Shown here: positions 26,843 to 35,867 of the stretch, in pieces
How the letters are laid out: the number at the start of each line of letters is the position of its first letter
Numbering within the stretch: position 1 is the stretch's first letter
Source of the DNA: Nonomuraea guangzhouensis
Lineage (GTDB): Bacteria > Actinomycetota > Actinomycetes > Streptosporangiales > Streptosporangiaceae
NCBI RefSeq assembly: GCF_019396345.1
Contig: NZ_JAHKRM010000008.1
Coordinates: forward strand, 186,001 to 250,000
Direction of reading: 5' to 3'
Length of the DNA: 64,000 nt
Notes under the pieces: model-generated
Databases searched by the model: none
Told to the model about the DNA's origin: nothing
Seen by the model: the letters and a program-made list of their open reading frames with translations, nothing else
Made by a program: the position numbers and the translations under genes

Positions 26843-28042
26843 CTACCACCTCACCGGAAGCTCGCGCAGCCCGCCGACGGCCAGACCGTCCAACCGCTCC
26901 AACTCCTCCACCGGCACCGCCAGGTCCAGGGTCGGGAGCTTGCGCAGCAGTACCTCCAGTACGACCTGCAGCTCGGTGCGGGCCAGCGCCTGGCCGAGGC
27001 AGGAGTGGGCGCCGGAGCCGAAGGCCAGGTGCGCGTTCGGGCTGCGGGTCAGGTCCAGCTGGTCGGCGGCCGCGAAGGCGCTCTCGTCGCGGTTGGCGGC
27101 GGCCATGCTGCAGATCACCGTGGTGCCCTTCGGCAACACCGCGCCGCCGACCTCGGTCTCCTCGGGCAGGTAGCGGGGCAGGCCGAAGCCGGAGTTGGCG
27201 TCGAAGCGCAGCGACTCCTCCACCGCGGTACGGATCAGCGACGGGTCGGCCAGCAGCCGCTCCCAGCGCGTACGGTCGGCCAGCAGCATCGCCACCATCT
27301 TGCCGATCATGTTGGCGGTGGTCTCGTGCCCGGCGACCAGCAGCGCCATCCCGGTGACCAGCACCTGGAGGTCCGTCAGCCCGCCGTCCTCCGGCCCGCC
27401 CGCCGCGATCAGCTCGCTGAGCAGGTCGTCACCGGGTTCGGCGCGCTTGGCGGCGAGGTGGTCTGACATGTACTGGAAGAACTCGGCCTGCGCGGCGTCG
27501 ATCTCGGCCTTCTCGTACTTGGTCAGGTTGAGCAGGGTGTCGGACCAGTAGGAGAACCGCTCGCGGTCGGCGGCGGGCACACCCAGCATGTCGCAGATGA
27601 CGTAGACCGGCAGCGGGAAGCCCAGCGACGCCTTGAGGTCGGCGGGCCGGCCGCGCTCGACCATCTCGTCGATCAATTGCTCGGCGATCCGCGCCATCTG
27701 GGGGCGCAGGGCGGACATGCGCTTGGCGGTGAACCACTTGCCGACCAGACGCCTCCAGTGCTGGTGCTCCTCGCCGCTGTCCGGGATGATCGCCGCCATC
27801 TCGCTGCTGAACAGGCCGCCGTCGTCGGTGTCCGACAGCCGGGCCGCGTCCGGGGCGTTGAGCAGGCGGCTGAAGCGCGGGTCGGCGAGCACCTGCTTGA
27901 CGTCCTCGTAGCGGGTCAGCAGCGTCGCCTGGTCGCCGCTGGGCAGCTTCACGTGCGCCACCGGGCACTCGCCGCGCAGCTCCGCCCATTCGGCGGGTGG
28001 TTCCAGCGCGGCGTCGTTCGGGATCGGGTAGGCGAGGGTCAT
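26843..28042 (-). CDS. Cytochrome P450
   Basis: 399 residues, the standard bacterial length. It has the I-helix motif LLVAGHETTANM, ExxR in EESLRF and the heme-binding loop FGSGAHSCLGQALA with the ligand cysteine. It is a soluble class I monooxygenase receiving electrons from the co-transcribed ferredoxin; no ferredoxin reductase lies nearby. The substrate cannot be deduced. It is divergent from a TetR gene with palindromes in the spacer, so expression is probably induced by substrate. Confidence 0.95.
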   Translation of the reverse strand: MTLAYPIPNDAALEPPAEWAELRGECPVAHVKLPSGDQATLLTRYEDVKQVLADPRFSRLLNAPDAARLSDTDDGGLFSSEMAAIIPDSGEEHQHWRRLVGKWFTAKRMSALRPQMARIAEQLIDEMVERGRPADLKASLGFPLPVYVICDMLGVPAADRERFSYWSDTLLNLTKYEKAEIDAAQAEFFQYMSDHLAAKRAEPGDDLLSELIAAGGPEDGGLTDLQVLVTGMALLVAGHETTANMIGKMVAMLLADRTRWERLLADPSLIRTAVEESLRFDANSGFGLPRYLPEETEVGGAVLPKGTTVICSMAAANRDESAFAAADQLDLTRSPNAHLAFGSGAHSCLGQALARTELQVVLEVLLRKLPTLDLAVPVEELERLDGLAVGGLRELPVRW

Positions 28043-28073
28043 GCGGCTACTCCTTCTGGATGAGTCACGCCGT

Positions 28074-28124
28074 TAGCCTACATCCGTAGGAAAACCGACA
28101 CATGTCGGCATACGATAGGCTTAC
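28074..28124. promoter_or_regulatory. Operators between P450-ferredoxin operon and TetR
   Basis: Two palindromes are seen: CCTAC-ATCC-GTAGG (28077-28090) and CCGACA-CA-TGTCGG (28095-28108). In addition GTTAGCCTA (28072-28080) and TAGGCTTAC (28116-28124) form a wider inverted pair, 8 of 9 matched. They are likely binding sites of the TetR protein. Confidence 0.6.
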
Positions 28125-28127
28125 CTC

Positions 28128-28718
28128 GTGGCGACGATCAAGACCCAATCGAGCGACCGGCGCGTTCGCCGCACCCGAGCGGCCTTGGCCCGCGCGCTGA
28201 TCCAGCTGGTCGCGGAGCAGGAGCTGGCCAGGATCAGCGTCTCGGACGTCGCCGAGCTCGCCGAGGTGAGCCGCTCGTCCTTCTACGACCACTACCGCGA
28301 CGTGCACGAGCTGGCCGAGGACGCCTGCACGGCGATGATCGACGACCTGCTCGAGGCGGTGCCCACGCCCTCGCTCGACTCCGACGACCTGGCCCAGGAC
28401 ACGACCGAGTCGCTGACCGCCTTCTTCGCCAGCCTGGCCGAGCACGCCGGGCTCTTCCGCGCGCTGCTGGGAGCACAGGGCAGCGCGCGGGTCATCGACC
28501 ACATTCGCGCTCGTATCACCGAGGCGACCAGCGACCACCTGCTCGATGACCTTTCGCCCGTTCCGCACGATGTCACGGCGGCGTTCACCGCCGGGGCGCT
28601 CATCGGGGTGGCGGTCGACTGGCTCCAGCGCGGATGCCCGCGGCCCCCGGCCGAGATGGCCGCCGCTACCTGGCCCCTGCTGAACGCGATCTATCGCCTG
28701 GAGTCCGGTCGCGGCTGA
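28128..28718 (+). CDS. TetR-family regulator of the P450-ferredoxin operon
   Basis: 196 residues from GTG 28128. The helix-turn-helix is RTRAALARALIQLVAEQELA plus ISVSDVAELAEVSRSSFYDH, typical TetR. A TetR_C-like helical domain with EHAGLFRALLGAQGSARV follows. It is divergent from the P450 with palindromes in between, so local repression of that operon and itself is likely. Confidence 0.9.
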   Translation: MATIKTQSSDRRVRRTRAALARALIQLVAEQELARISVSDVAELAEVSRSSFYDHYRDVHELAEDACTAMIDDLLEAVPTPSLDSDDLAQDTTESLTAFFASLAEHAGLFRALLGAQGSARVIDHIRARITEATSDHLLDDLSPVPHDVTAAFTAGALIGVAVDWLQRGCPRPPAEMAAATWPLLNAIYRLESGRG

Positions 28719-28721
28719 CGG

Positions 28722-29255
28722 TTAATGCGACGCGCGGGCCTGCAGGAGGTCGGCCAGGAGGTGCAGCAGGGCCGCCGCCGTGGTCGCGGACGTGATGGCC
28801 TGCTCGCTGATCAGCCGCTGGATGCCCAGCACGGGCAGCCATTCGGCCCGTTCGTGAGCCTCGTCGTCGGCCGGCGCGGCGATGAGGGTGGCCTGGTAGG
28901 CGACGAAGATCACGTGGTCGCTGTCGGCGACGTCCTCGGCGGTGCGGATCCGGATCAGCGGCATCAGGGGCCCGGGTCGCCAGCCGGTCTGCTCCTCCAC
29001 GAGACGGGCCGCGGCCTTCTCGGGGTCCTCGTCCGGGCCGATCTCGCCGAGTGGGATCTCCCACCCCCACGTGTCGGTGATCGGGCGGTGCCGCCAGAGC
29101 AACAGCGCGCGCCCGCCATGAAAGACCACCGCTCCGGCGGCCTGCGGCGTACGGACGAAGGGTTGCTCAACGTGCTCGCCGTCGGTCAGTTCGAGGTCCA
29201 CGACGCGGAGATCGACGCCGTTCGCCGCGTAGAGCAGCCTTTCCGACCGACGCAT
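28722..29255 (-). CDS. Nudix-fold protein with a degenerate Nudix box
   Basis: 177 residues with the Nudix scaffold: AAGAVVFHGGRALLLWRHRP, WGWEIPLGEIGPDEDPEKAA and a later EWLPV strand. The canonical box Gx5Ex7REUxEExGU is altered. The stretch reads AAARLVEEQTGW, so the RE pair is RL and the second glutamate of the metal-binding EE is Gln. Pyrophosphohydrolase activity may be lost or changed; a ligand-binding role is possible. It lies tail-to-tail with the TetR gene, 3 bp away. Confidence 0.75.
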   Translation of the reverse strand: MRRSERLLYAANGVDLRVVDLELTDGEHVEQPFVRTPQAAGAVVFHGGRALLLWRHRPITDTWGWEIPLGEIGPDEDPEKAAARLVEEQTGWRPGPLMPLIRIRTAEDVADSDHVIFVAYQATLIAAPADDEAHERAEWLPVLGIQRLISEQAITSATTAAALLHLLADLLQARASH

Positions 29256-29420
29256 GGGATGCTCCTCATCGATTCGCCGGAGACTTCATCTTCTGAGAAT
29301 ACGCAGGATGCCGCCCAGCCTCCGGGGCGCGGTGGTGGGCAGATTAGCCTGGGTAGATGCGGGGCGCGGGTCGGCCCGGATGTCATGGATGTCCCGACGT
29401 CTGACCGGAGGGAAGCGATC

Positions 29421-30059
29421 GTGAGGTCTTTCGCGGGCGGAGGGTTGCCCTCGGATGACGTCATTGTCCAGGCCCTGCGCGCGGGCGACGAGGCGATGTT
29501 CGCCGCGCTGCTCGACACCTGGTCCCGGGGCATGCTGCGGGTGGCCAGGTCGTACGTGTCCACCGACCACTCCGCGGAAGAGGTCGTCCAGGACACCTGG
29601 CTGGCGGTCATCGGCGGGATCGACGGCTTCGAGGGCCGTTCCTCGGTCAAGACGTGGATATTCCGCATCGTGGTCAACATGGCGAAGAAGCGCGGGGTCC
29701 GCGAGCGGCGCACACTGCCGTGGAGCGCCTTCGATGGGGACGGTGGCAACGCCGCCGACCAGCACCTCGACCCGGTGCCGCCGGGCGGCTGGACGGATCC
29801 GCCCGCGGCCTGGCCGACGCCCGAGGGGGAGGCGCTGGCCTCGGAGGTGCGTGGCCTGATCGGCGAGGTCCTGGCCAGGCTGCCGCTCCGGCAGCGCATC
29901 GTGATCACCCTGCGGGACGTGGAGGGGTGCACCTCCGACGAGGTGTGCGAGATCCTGAAGATCTCCGCCGCCAACCAGCGGGTCCTGCTGCATCGCGCCC
30001 GTGTCGCGGTGCGCGGCTGGCTCGCGGACTATTTCGAGTCCGTGGGACAGCCGGACTAG
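29421..30059 (+). CDS. ECF-type RNA polymerase sigma factor
   Basis: About 212 residues. GTG 29421 is favoured because GGAGGGA (29407-29413) precedes it; ATG 29385 lacks one. Region 2 is seen in EEVVQDTWLAVIGGIDGFEG and KTWIFRIVVNMAKKRG. Region 4 is seen in LPLRQRIVITLRDVEGCTSD and EVCEILKISAANQRVLLHRA. It directs RNA polymerase to a stress-type regulon and is probably held by the small zinc-finger anti-sigma encoded 68 bp downstream. The target promoters are unknown. Confidence 0.92.
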   Translation: MRSFAGGGLPSDDVIVQALRAGDEAMFAALLDTWSRGMLRVARSYVSTDHSAEEVVQDTWLAVIGGIDGFEGRSSVKTWIFRIVVNMAKKRGVRERRTLPWSAFDGDGGNAADQHLDPVPPGGWTDPPAAWPTPEGEALASEVRGLIGEVLARLPLRQRIVITLRDVEGCTSDEVCEILKISAANQRVLLHRARVAVRGWLADYFESVGQPD

Positions 30060-30127
30060 TTCCGTCCGCTCCGCGCGGCTGCACAATAGGTGAAACGGTT
30101 CATCCAGGAGACAAGGCGGTCGACGTC

Positions 30128-30364
30128 GTGAAGCGGTTCACATGCGACGAGCTGGTGGGTCTCATCACCGCCTATCTTGACGACGCCCTCGATCCGGCCG
30201 AGCGCGAGGGCGTGCACACGCATCTGGCCTGTTGCCAGGGGTGCGGCCGCTACTTCGAACAGTTCCGCGCGACCATCGTCGCCTTAGGCGACCCACCCCC
30301 GGAGAAACTCGCCACCGACGTGCGCGACCGGCTCATGTCCGCGTTCCGCGGGCGGCGGCGGTAA
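30128..30364 (+). CDS. Zinc-finger anti-sigma factor (ZAS-type, soluble)
   Basis: 78 residues from GTG 30128. The motif HTHLACCQGCGRYFEQF contains the HxxxCxxC zinc site of anti-sigma factors, after a short helix FTCDELVGLITAYLDDALDP. There is no transmembrane helix, so it is the short cytosolic form. It follows the ECF sigma gene and presumably binds that sigma factor, releasing it on thiol oxidation or another signal. Confidence 0.88.
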   Translation: MKRFTCDELVGLITAYLDDALDPAEREGVHTHLACCQGCGRYFEQFRATIVALGDPPPEKLATDVRDRLMSAFRGRRR

Positions 30365-30528
30365 CAACGCCCTTCATGTGACGTAGCGGCTGGTCACGCT
30401 GCCTCCAAAACCCGAAAAATCCATCTGTAACGCTCACGCCCTTCGCGGGTCTGTAGATGGGGACGCCGTTGCCTGCGGCGGATCGCTGGATGCGGACCAT
30501 CAAGACCCATGCGCCACGCGAAGGGGAG

Positions 30529-31737
30529 ATGATGATCGGGCTTACGGCCGAGAGTACGCCGCTGCGGGACGCCTCAGAGGTGACGGATTTCGCGCGTGGT
30601 TGCTTCCGTCCCGCCGCCGCGGACCGGGTGGGCGTGGAGCTGGAATTCCTGATCTTCGACCGTACGGCGGCGGCCAGGCAGGTCTCGCTGGCCCGGATCG
30701 AGCGGGCCCTGCCCGAACTGACCGGCGGCAGCCGGGTGACCTTCGAACCCGGCGGACAGCTCGAACTGTCCGGTCCGGCGGGCCCGCTGCCGGAGGCGCT
30801 GGCCCGCCTGGCCGGCGACGTGGCCGCCGTACGCGCCGCCCTGCGAGCGTCAGGGATGGTGCTGACCGGAATCGGCCTCGATCCGGTACGCCCAGCCCGC
30901 CGCCAGCTGCGTGAGCCCCGGTACGAGGCGATGGCCGAGTTCCTCGGCGTGCCGTACGGGCAGCTCATGATGTGCTCGACCGCGTCGATCCAGGTCAACC
31001 TGGACCTGGGGGAGCGACCGGCGGCGCGCTGGGACCGGGCGCACGCGCTCGGTCCCGTGCTGATGGCGGCCTTCGCCAACTCGCCGCTGAGCGATGGCCG
31101 GCCGTGCGGCTGGATGTCGGGTCGTCAGGCCGTCTGGGACCACCTCGACCCCACCAGGACCTCGCCCGTGCCCGCCTCGGGCGATCCTGTCGAGGACTGG
31201 GCGGAATACCTGCTGGATGCCCGGCTCATGCTGGTGCGAGAGGACGAGCAGAGCTATCGCACGGTCCGTGACGGCTCGACGTTCCGCGACTGGCTGACGG
31301 CCGACGGCGGGCGGCGGCCCACCGCCGAGGACCTGGCCTACCACGCCACGACGCTGTTTCCACCGGTGCGGCCCCGGGGCTGGCTGGAGATCCGCTACCT
31401 CGACGCCCAGCACCCGGCGATCTGGCCGGTCTGTGTGGCCGTGACCCATGCCCTGATCATCGACGACCGCGCCGCCGACACCGCGATGGCCGCCGCGGAG
31501 CCGTACCGGCGGATGTGGGGGGTGGCGGCGCGGTGCGGGCTGGCCGACCCGCACCTGCGCCGAGTCGCCGAGGCGTGCTTCCGCGCCGCGCTGGAGGCGC
31601 TGCCGCGCTGCGGCGCGGACCCCGGTCTGGTCCGCGAGGTGGCCGCGTTCGCCGACCGGCACGTGAGCACGGGCCGCTCACCTGCGTCCGACCTGCTGGA
31701 TGTCCCGAACTGGCCGAGCGACGAGGGATGGGAATGA
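30529..31737 (+). CDS. egtA: EgtA, glutamate-cysteine ligase of ergothioneine synthesis
   Basis: About 402 residues. ATG 30529 or 30532 follows AAGGGGAG; the frame is open upstream but lacks support. GVELEFLIFD and the GCS2-type segments VTFEPGGQLELSGP and CSTASIQVNLDLG mark a glutamate-cysteine ligase. It makes gamma-glutamylcysteine, the sulfur donor for EgtB. The stop overlaps the egtB start (ATGA). It is the first gene of the complete operon egtABCDE. Confidence 0.92.
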   Translation: MMIGLTAESTPLRDASEVTDFARGCFRPAAADRVGVELEFLIFDRTAAARQVSLARIERALPELTGGSRVTFEPGGQLELSGPAGPLPEALARLAGDVAAVRAALRASGMVLTGIGLDPVRPARRQLREPRYEAMAEFLGVPYGQLMMCSTASIQVNLDLGERPAARWDRAHALGPVLMAAFANSPLSDGRPCGWMSGRQAVWDHLDPTRTSPVPASGDPVEDWAEYLLDARLMLVREDEQSYRTVRDGSTFRDWLTADGGRRPTAEDLAYHATTLFPPVRPRGWLEIRYLDAQHPAIWPVCVAVTHALIIDDRAADTAMAAAEPYRRMWGVAARCGLADPHLRRVAEACFRAALEALPRCGADPGLVREVAAFADRHVSTGRSPASDLLDVPNWPSDEGWE

Positions 31738-33026
31738 ACGACTTCAAGGAACGCATCGCGGCCGAGCTCATCGCGGTGCGCGACCGGTCACTCACCTACA
31801 CGGCGGCGGACGACGACCTGCTGGTACGCCAGCACTCCCAGCTGATGTCGCCACTGGTGTGGGACCTGGCGCACGTGGGCAACTACGAGGAGCTCTGGGT
31901 GCTGCGCGCGGCCGGGGGCATCGACCCGCTGCGGCCCGAGATCGACGACATCTACGACGCGTTCAAGACACCGCGCAAGGACCGCCCCAGCCTGCCCTTC
32001 CTGGGTCCGGCCGAGGCCCGCCGCTACATCGAGGGCGTGCGCGGGCGGGTGCTCGACGTGCTCGACGCGATCGACCTGGACGGACCCGCCCCGCTGCACC
32101 GCGACGGCTTCGTGTTCGGTCTGGTGATCCAGCACGAGCATCAGCACGACGAGACCATGCTGGCCACCCTGCAACTGTCCGGGCAGCCCGGGCTGGTGCG
32201 CGACGGCGACCTTCCGCCGGGCCGTAGCGAGGGTCCGGAAGAGGTCCTCGTGCCCGCGGGCTCCTTCGTCATGGGCACCGACACCCTGCCCTGGGCCTAC
32301 GACAACGAACGGCCGGCCCAACGGGTGGACCTGCCCGCGTACTGGATCGACCGGCTGCCCGTGGGCAACCGTGCCTATGAGGCGTTCATCGAGGACGGCG
32401 GGTATGACGACCAGCGCTGGTGGTCGGCGGAGGGCTGGCAGTGGCGGCAGCGGAGCGGGGTCTTCGCGCCGCTGTTCTGGGTCAGGGAAGGCGGCGCCTG
32501 GTGGCGTACCCGCTTCGGCCGTACCGAGCCGGTCCCGATGGATGAGCCGGTCCAGCACGTGAGCTGGTACGAGGCCGACGCCTACGCCCGCTGGGCGGGC
32601 AAGCGGCTCCCTACCGAGGCCGAATGGGAGAAGGCCTGCGGCTGGGACCCTCGGGCCGGAAAGGCGCACAGGTACCCGTGGGGTGAGGATGCCCCAGGGC
32701 CCGACCGGGCGAACCTCGGGCACCGCGCCGCCCATCCCGCGCCGCTGGGCGCCTACCCGGCCGGGGCCGGCGCCTATGGGGCCGAGCAGATGGTGGGGGA
32801 CGTCTGGGAGTGGACGGCCTCCTGGTTCCAGCCCTACCCCGGCTTCCGCACTTTTCCGTACAAGGAGTACAGCGAGGTGTTCTTCGGTCAGGAGTACCGG
32901 GTGCTGCGCGGTGGCTCCTGGGCGGCCGATCCGGCGGCGGTGCGGACCACGTTCCGGAACTGGGACTACCCGATCCGCCGGCAGATTTTCACCGGCTTCC
33001 GCTGCGCCCGCTCGGAGCTGGTCTGA
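31734..33026 (+). CDS. egtB: EgtB, iron-dependent hercynine sulfoxide synthase
   Basis: About 430 residues from ATG 31734 (ATG 31728 is in frame and possible). The N-terminal DinB-like domain carries WDLAHVGNYEELW and HEHQHDE, giving the HxxxHxE iron site at His134, His138 and Glu140. The C-terminal formylglycine-generating-enzyme-like domain ends GGSWAADPAAVRTTFRNWDY. EgtB joins hercynine and gamma-glutamylcysteine using oxygen. It is coupled to egtA and to egtC by short overlaps. Confidence 0.95.
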   Translation: MNDFKERIAAELIAVRDRSLTYTAADDDLLVRQHSQLMSPLVWDLAHVGNYEELWVLRAAGGIDPLRPEIDDIYDAFKTPRKDRPSLPFLGPAEARRYIEGVRGRVLDVLDAIDLDGPAPLHRDGFVFGLVIQHEHQHDETMLATLQLSGQPGLVRDGDLPPGRSEGPEEVLVPAGSFVMGTDTLPWAYDNERPAQRVDLPAYWIDRLPVGNRAYEAFIEDGGYDDQRWWSAEGWQWRQRSGVFAPLFWVREGGAWWRTRFGRTEPVPMDEPVQHVSWYEADAYARWAGKRLPTEAEWEKACGWDPRAGKAHRYPWGEDAPGPDRANLGHRAAHPAPLGAYPAGAGAYGAEQMVGDVWEWTASWFQPYPGFRTFPYKEYSEVFFGQEYRVLRGGSWAADPAAVRTTFRNWDYPIRRQIFTGFRCARSELV

Positions 33027-33733
33027 TGTGCAGGCACGCGGCCTGGCTGGGCGCCGCCCGCTCGCTCGCCCGGCTCATTCACGAGCCGGAGCACGGCCTG
33101 TTGACGCAGTCGTACGCACCGCGGCGGCAGCGTTACGGCACGATCAACGCCGACGGGTATGGCATGGGCTGGTACGACCAGGCTGGTGGCGAGCCGGTGC
33201 GTTATCGCCGCTCCGTGCCCATCTGGACCGATGCCAACCTGCCCGGGCTCGCGCGGATCGCCCGCTCGACCTGCCTGCTGGTGGCCGTTCGCTCGGCCAC
33301 CGTCGGCATGCCGATCGAGGAGAGCGCCACGGCGCCGTTCAGCGACGGGCGGTGGCTGCTCAGTCACAACGGCCGCGTCGTCCGGGACGCGGTCAGGGAC
33401 CTGGCCGACGACGCCGAGAGCGCGTGCGACTCCGCCTGGGTCGCCGCCGCCGTGTTCCAGCGCGCCCAGGCCGGGCTCGGCCTGGGCGAGGCGCTCGCCG
33501 AGGTGGTCGTCCACGCCGGGGAGAAGGACCCCGGCGCCCGCCTGAACCTGCTCGCCTGCGACGGCGCGTCCATCGCCGCCACCGTCTGGGGCGACACCCT
33601 CTTCCATCACCGACTTCACGACGGCGTGCTGGTGGCCAGCGAGCCGCTCGACGACCTGCCCGGATGGCAGGTGGTACCTGAGCGCAGTCTGCTGACCGTC
33701 ACCCGCGACGACGTACGCGTCCAGCCGTTGTAA
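33026..33733 (+). CDS. egtC: EgtC, class II glutamine amidotransferase-type hydrolase
   Basis: 235 residues starting MCRHAAWLGA; removal of Met leaves Cys as the N-terminal nucleophile. Further motifs are DGYGMGWYD, VRSATVG and FSDGRWLLSHNGRV of the Ntn amidohydrolase fold. EgtC removes glutamate from gamma-glutamyl hercynylcysteine sulfoxide. The start overlaps the egtB stop by one base. Confidence 0.95.
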   Translation: MCRHAAWLGAARSLARLIHEPEHGLLTQSYAPRRQRYGTINADGYGMGWYDQAGGEPVRYRRSVPIWTDANLPGLARIARSTCLLVAVRSATVGMPIEESATAPFSDGRWLLSHNGRVVRDAVRDLADDAESACDSAWVAAAVFQRAQAGLGLGEALAEVVVHAGEKDPGARLNLLACDGASIAATVWGDTLFHHRLHDGVLVASEPLDDLPGWQVVPERSLLTVTRDDVRVQPL

Positions 33734-33751
33734 TCCACTCGGGGAGGCCTC

Positions 33752-34720
33752 ATGCCCGTCAGCCAGTCCACCGTGCATGTGATCAATCATCTTGACCGCG
33801 GCTATCTACGCCAGGCGCTGGAACACGACGTCAGGACGGGGCTGACGGCTGTGCCCAAGTGGCTGCCGCCCAAGTGGTTCTACGACGCGGCGGGCAGCGA
33901 GTTGTTCTCCCAGATCACCCGGTTGCCCGAGTACTACCCGACCCGGCGCGAGCTCGCCATCCTGCGCGCGCGGGCCGCGGACCTGGCCGCCGCCAGCGGT
34001 GCGGACACGCTGGTCGAGCTGGGCTCGGGCACCAGCGAGAAGACCGTCCTGCTGCTCGAGGCGCTCGCCCCGCGCGTCTACACGCCAGTCGACGTCGACG
34101 CGGTCACCCTGTCGGCGGCGGCGCACCGGCTGGCCGGGCTCTTCCCCGGGCTGCGGGTGCGGGCGGTGTGCGCCGACTTCGAGCGCCATCTGGCGTTGCT
34201 GCCGCGTACCGGGCGGCGGATGGTGGCCTTCCTCGGCGGCACGATCGGGAACCTCGAACCGGCCGCCCGCGCGGTGTTCATGAAAGAACTGCGGGCCACG
34301 CTCCGGCCAGGGGACACGTTCCTGCTCGGGGCGGACCTGGTCAAGGACACCGGGCGGCTGGTCGCGGCCTACGACGACCCGGCCGGGGTGACCGCCGCCT
34401 TCAACAGGAACGTGCTGCGGGTGATCAACCGGGAGCTGGACGCGGACTTCGACGCGGATGCGTTCGAGCACGTGGCGCTGTTCGACGAGCGGCAGGAGTG
34501 GATCGAGATGCGGCTGCGGGCAAGCCGGGACATGCGTGTGCGGATCGGCGGACTGGGACTGGTCGCCGACTTCGCCGAGGGGGAGGAGACGCGGACCGAG
34601 ATCAGCGCCAAGTTCCGGCCGGAGGGGCTGCGGGCGGAGCTCGCGGCCGCGGGGTTCGAGGTACGCCGTCGCTACACGGACCCGGCCGGGGACTTCACCC
34701 TGGTCCTGGCCGGCGTGTGA
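33752..34720 (+). CDS. egtD: EgtD, histidine N-alpha-trimethyltransferase
   Basis: 322 residues. It has the SAM-binding motif LVELGSGTSEKTVLL, the EgtD N-terminus PPKWFYDAAGSELFSQITRL, then PEYYPTRRE, and the late AKFRPEGLRAELAAAGFEV. It methylates histidine three times to hercynine, the first committed step. A GGGGAGG ribosome binding site precedes ATG 33752. The stop overlaps the egtE start. Confidence 0.96.
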   Translation: MPVSQSTVHVINHLDRGYLRQALEHDVRTGLTAVPKWLPPKWFYDAAGSELFSQITRLPEYYPTRRELAILRARAADLAAASGADTLVELGSGTSEKTVLLLEALAPRVYTPVDVDAVTLSAAAHRLAGLFPGLRVRAVCADFERHLALLPRTGRRMVAFLGGTIGNLEPAARAVFMKELRATLRPGDTFLLGADLVKDTGRLVAAYDDPAGVTAAFNRNVLRVINRELDADFDADAFEHVALFDERQEWIEMRLRASRDMRVRIGGLGLVADFAEGEETRTEISAKFRPEGLRAELAAAGFEVRRRYTDPAGDFTLVLAGV

Positions 34721-35835
34721 GCGTTGGGACCCAGTGGCGGGCCGCGCGCGGCACTGCGCCGCCTGGGCATCTCGACGCGGCCGGCTGCAACGTGCCCAGC
34801 GACCGGGTGCTCGACGCGGTCGTGGCGCAGTTGCGGCTGGAACGGCAGCGCGGCGGCTACGCCGCCGTCCCGGACCTGACCGCGGCGAAGTCGGCGCTGG
34901 CCGAGCTGGTCGGCGCCGGTCCGCAGGACGTGGCCTTCCTGGAGAGCGGGACGGCGGCGATGGCGGCGCTGCTGGGCGGGTGGCGGCTCGCGCCGGGCAG
35001 CGGCGTCGGCTACACCCGCACCGAGTACGGCAGCACGCTGATGCTGCTGCGCCGCCTCGCCGAACAGCGCGACTGGAAGCTCGTCGAGCTGCCGGTGGAC
35101 GACGACGGCCGCCTCGACGTGGCAGGCGTGCGGGCCGGACTGGACCTGATGGTCCTGTCCCACATCGGCTCCCACCGCGGCGTCGTGCAACCGGCGGCCG
35201 AGATCGGGGCGCGGTGCCGCGAAGCGGGGATCCCTCTCGTGCTGGACGTCTGCCAGTCGCTCGGGCACGTGGAGGTGCGCGGGGCGGGCGCGAGCGCGTA
35301 CGTGGGGACCTCGCGCAAGTGGCTGGCCGGGCCGCGCGGCGTCGGCTTCCTGATCGTGCCCGACCTCACCCCTGACATGGACGCCGCCGTCCCCACCCTC
35401 GGCGGGCACCTCTGGAGCGAACCGACGCCGGTGCCACAGCCCGGCGCGGTGCGGTATGAGAGCTCGGAGGCGGCGATCGCGGCACGGGTCGGGCTCGGCG
35501 TGGCCGTACTTGAGCACTTTGAGCTCGGCCCGTCCACGGTTCAGGCGGCTCTGGCCGACCTCGGTCGTACGGCGCGCGGCCTGCTCGACGGGGCCGGGGG
35601 CTGGCGCGTGGCCGAACCGCTCGACGAGCCGTCCGCCCTGGTCACGCTCAGACCCCCGCCGGGCGACACGGCCGAGCACGCCGCAGCCCGGGCGGCGGAG
35701 GCGTCCCTGCTGGTCAGCGTCGTGCCGACCAGCAGGGCGCCGTTGGACCTGCGCGAACCCGTGCTCCGCGTCTCCCCGCCACTCGGCACGTCTTTGGAGA
35801 CCCTGCACACCTTGGCCCGCGTCCTCGCCTCCTGA
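34717..35835 (+). CDS. egtE: EgtE, PLP-dependent C-S lyase
   Basis: 372 residues from GTG 34717, overlapping the egtD stop. It is a class V aminotransferase fold: FLESGTAAMAALLGGW, VLDVCQSLGHVEV and the PLP-lysine segment GTSRKWLAGPRG. EgtE cleaves hercynylcysteine sulfoxide to ergothioneine. It is the last gene of the operon; the convergent TetR gene ends 32 bp later. Confidence 0.93.
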   Translation: MSVGTQWRAARGTAPPGHLDAAGCNVPSDRVLDAVVAQLRLERQRGGYAAVPDLTAAKSALAELVGAGPQDVAFLESGTAAMAALLGGWRLAPGSGVGYTRTEYGSTLMLLRRLAEQRDWKLVELPVDDDGRLDVAGVRAGLDLMVLSHIGSHRGVVQPAAEIGARCREAGIPLVLDVCQSLGHVEVRGAGASAYVGTSRKWLAGPRGVGFLIVPDLTPDMDAAVPTLGGHLWSEPTPVPQPGAVRYESSEAAIAARVGLGVAVLEHFELGPSTVQAALADLGRTARGLLDGAGGWRVAEPLDEPSALVTLRPPPGDTAEHAAARAAEASLLVSVVPTSRAPLDLREPVLRVSPPLGTSLETLHTLARVLAS

Positions 35836-35867
35836 CCTTTTGGGAGGACGCGGAGGCGCAGCACACG

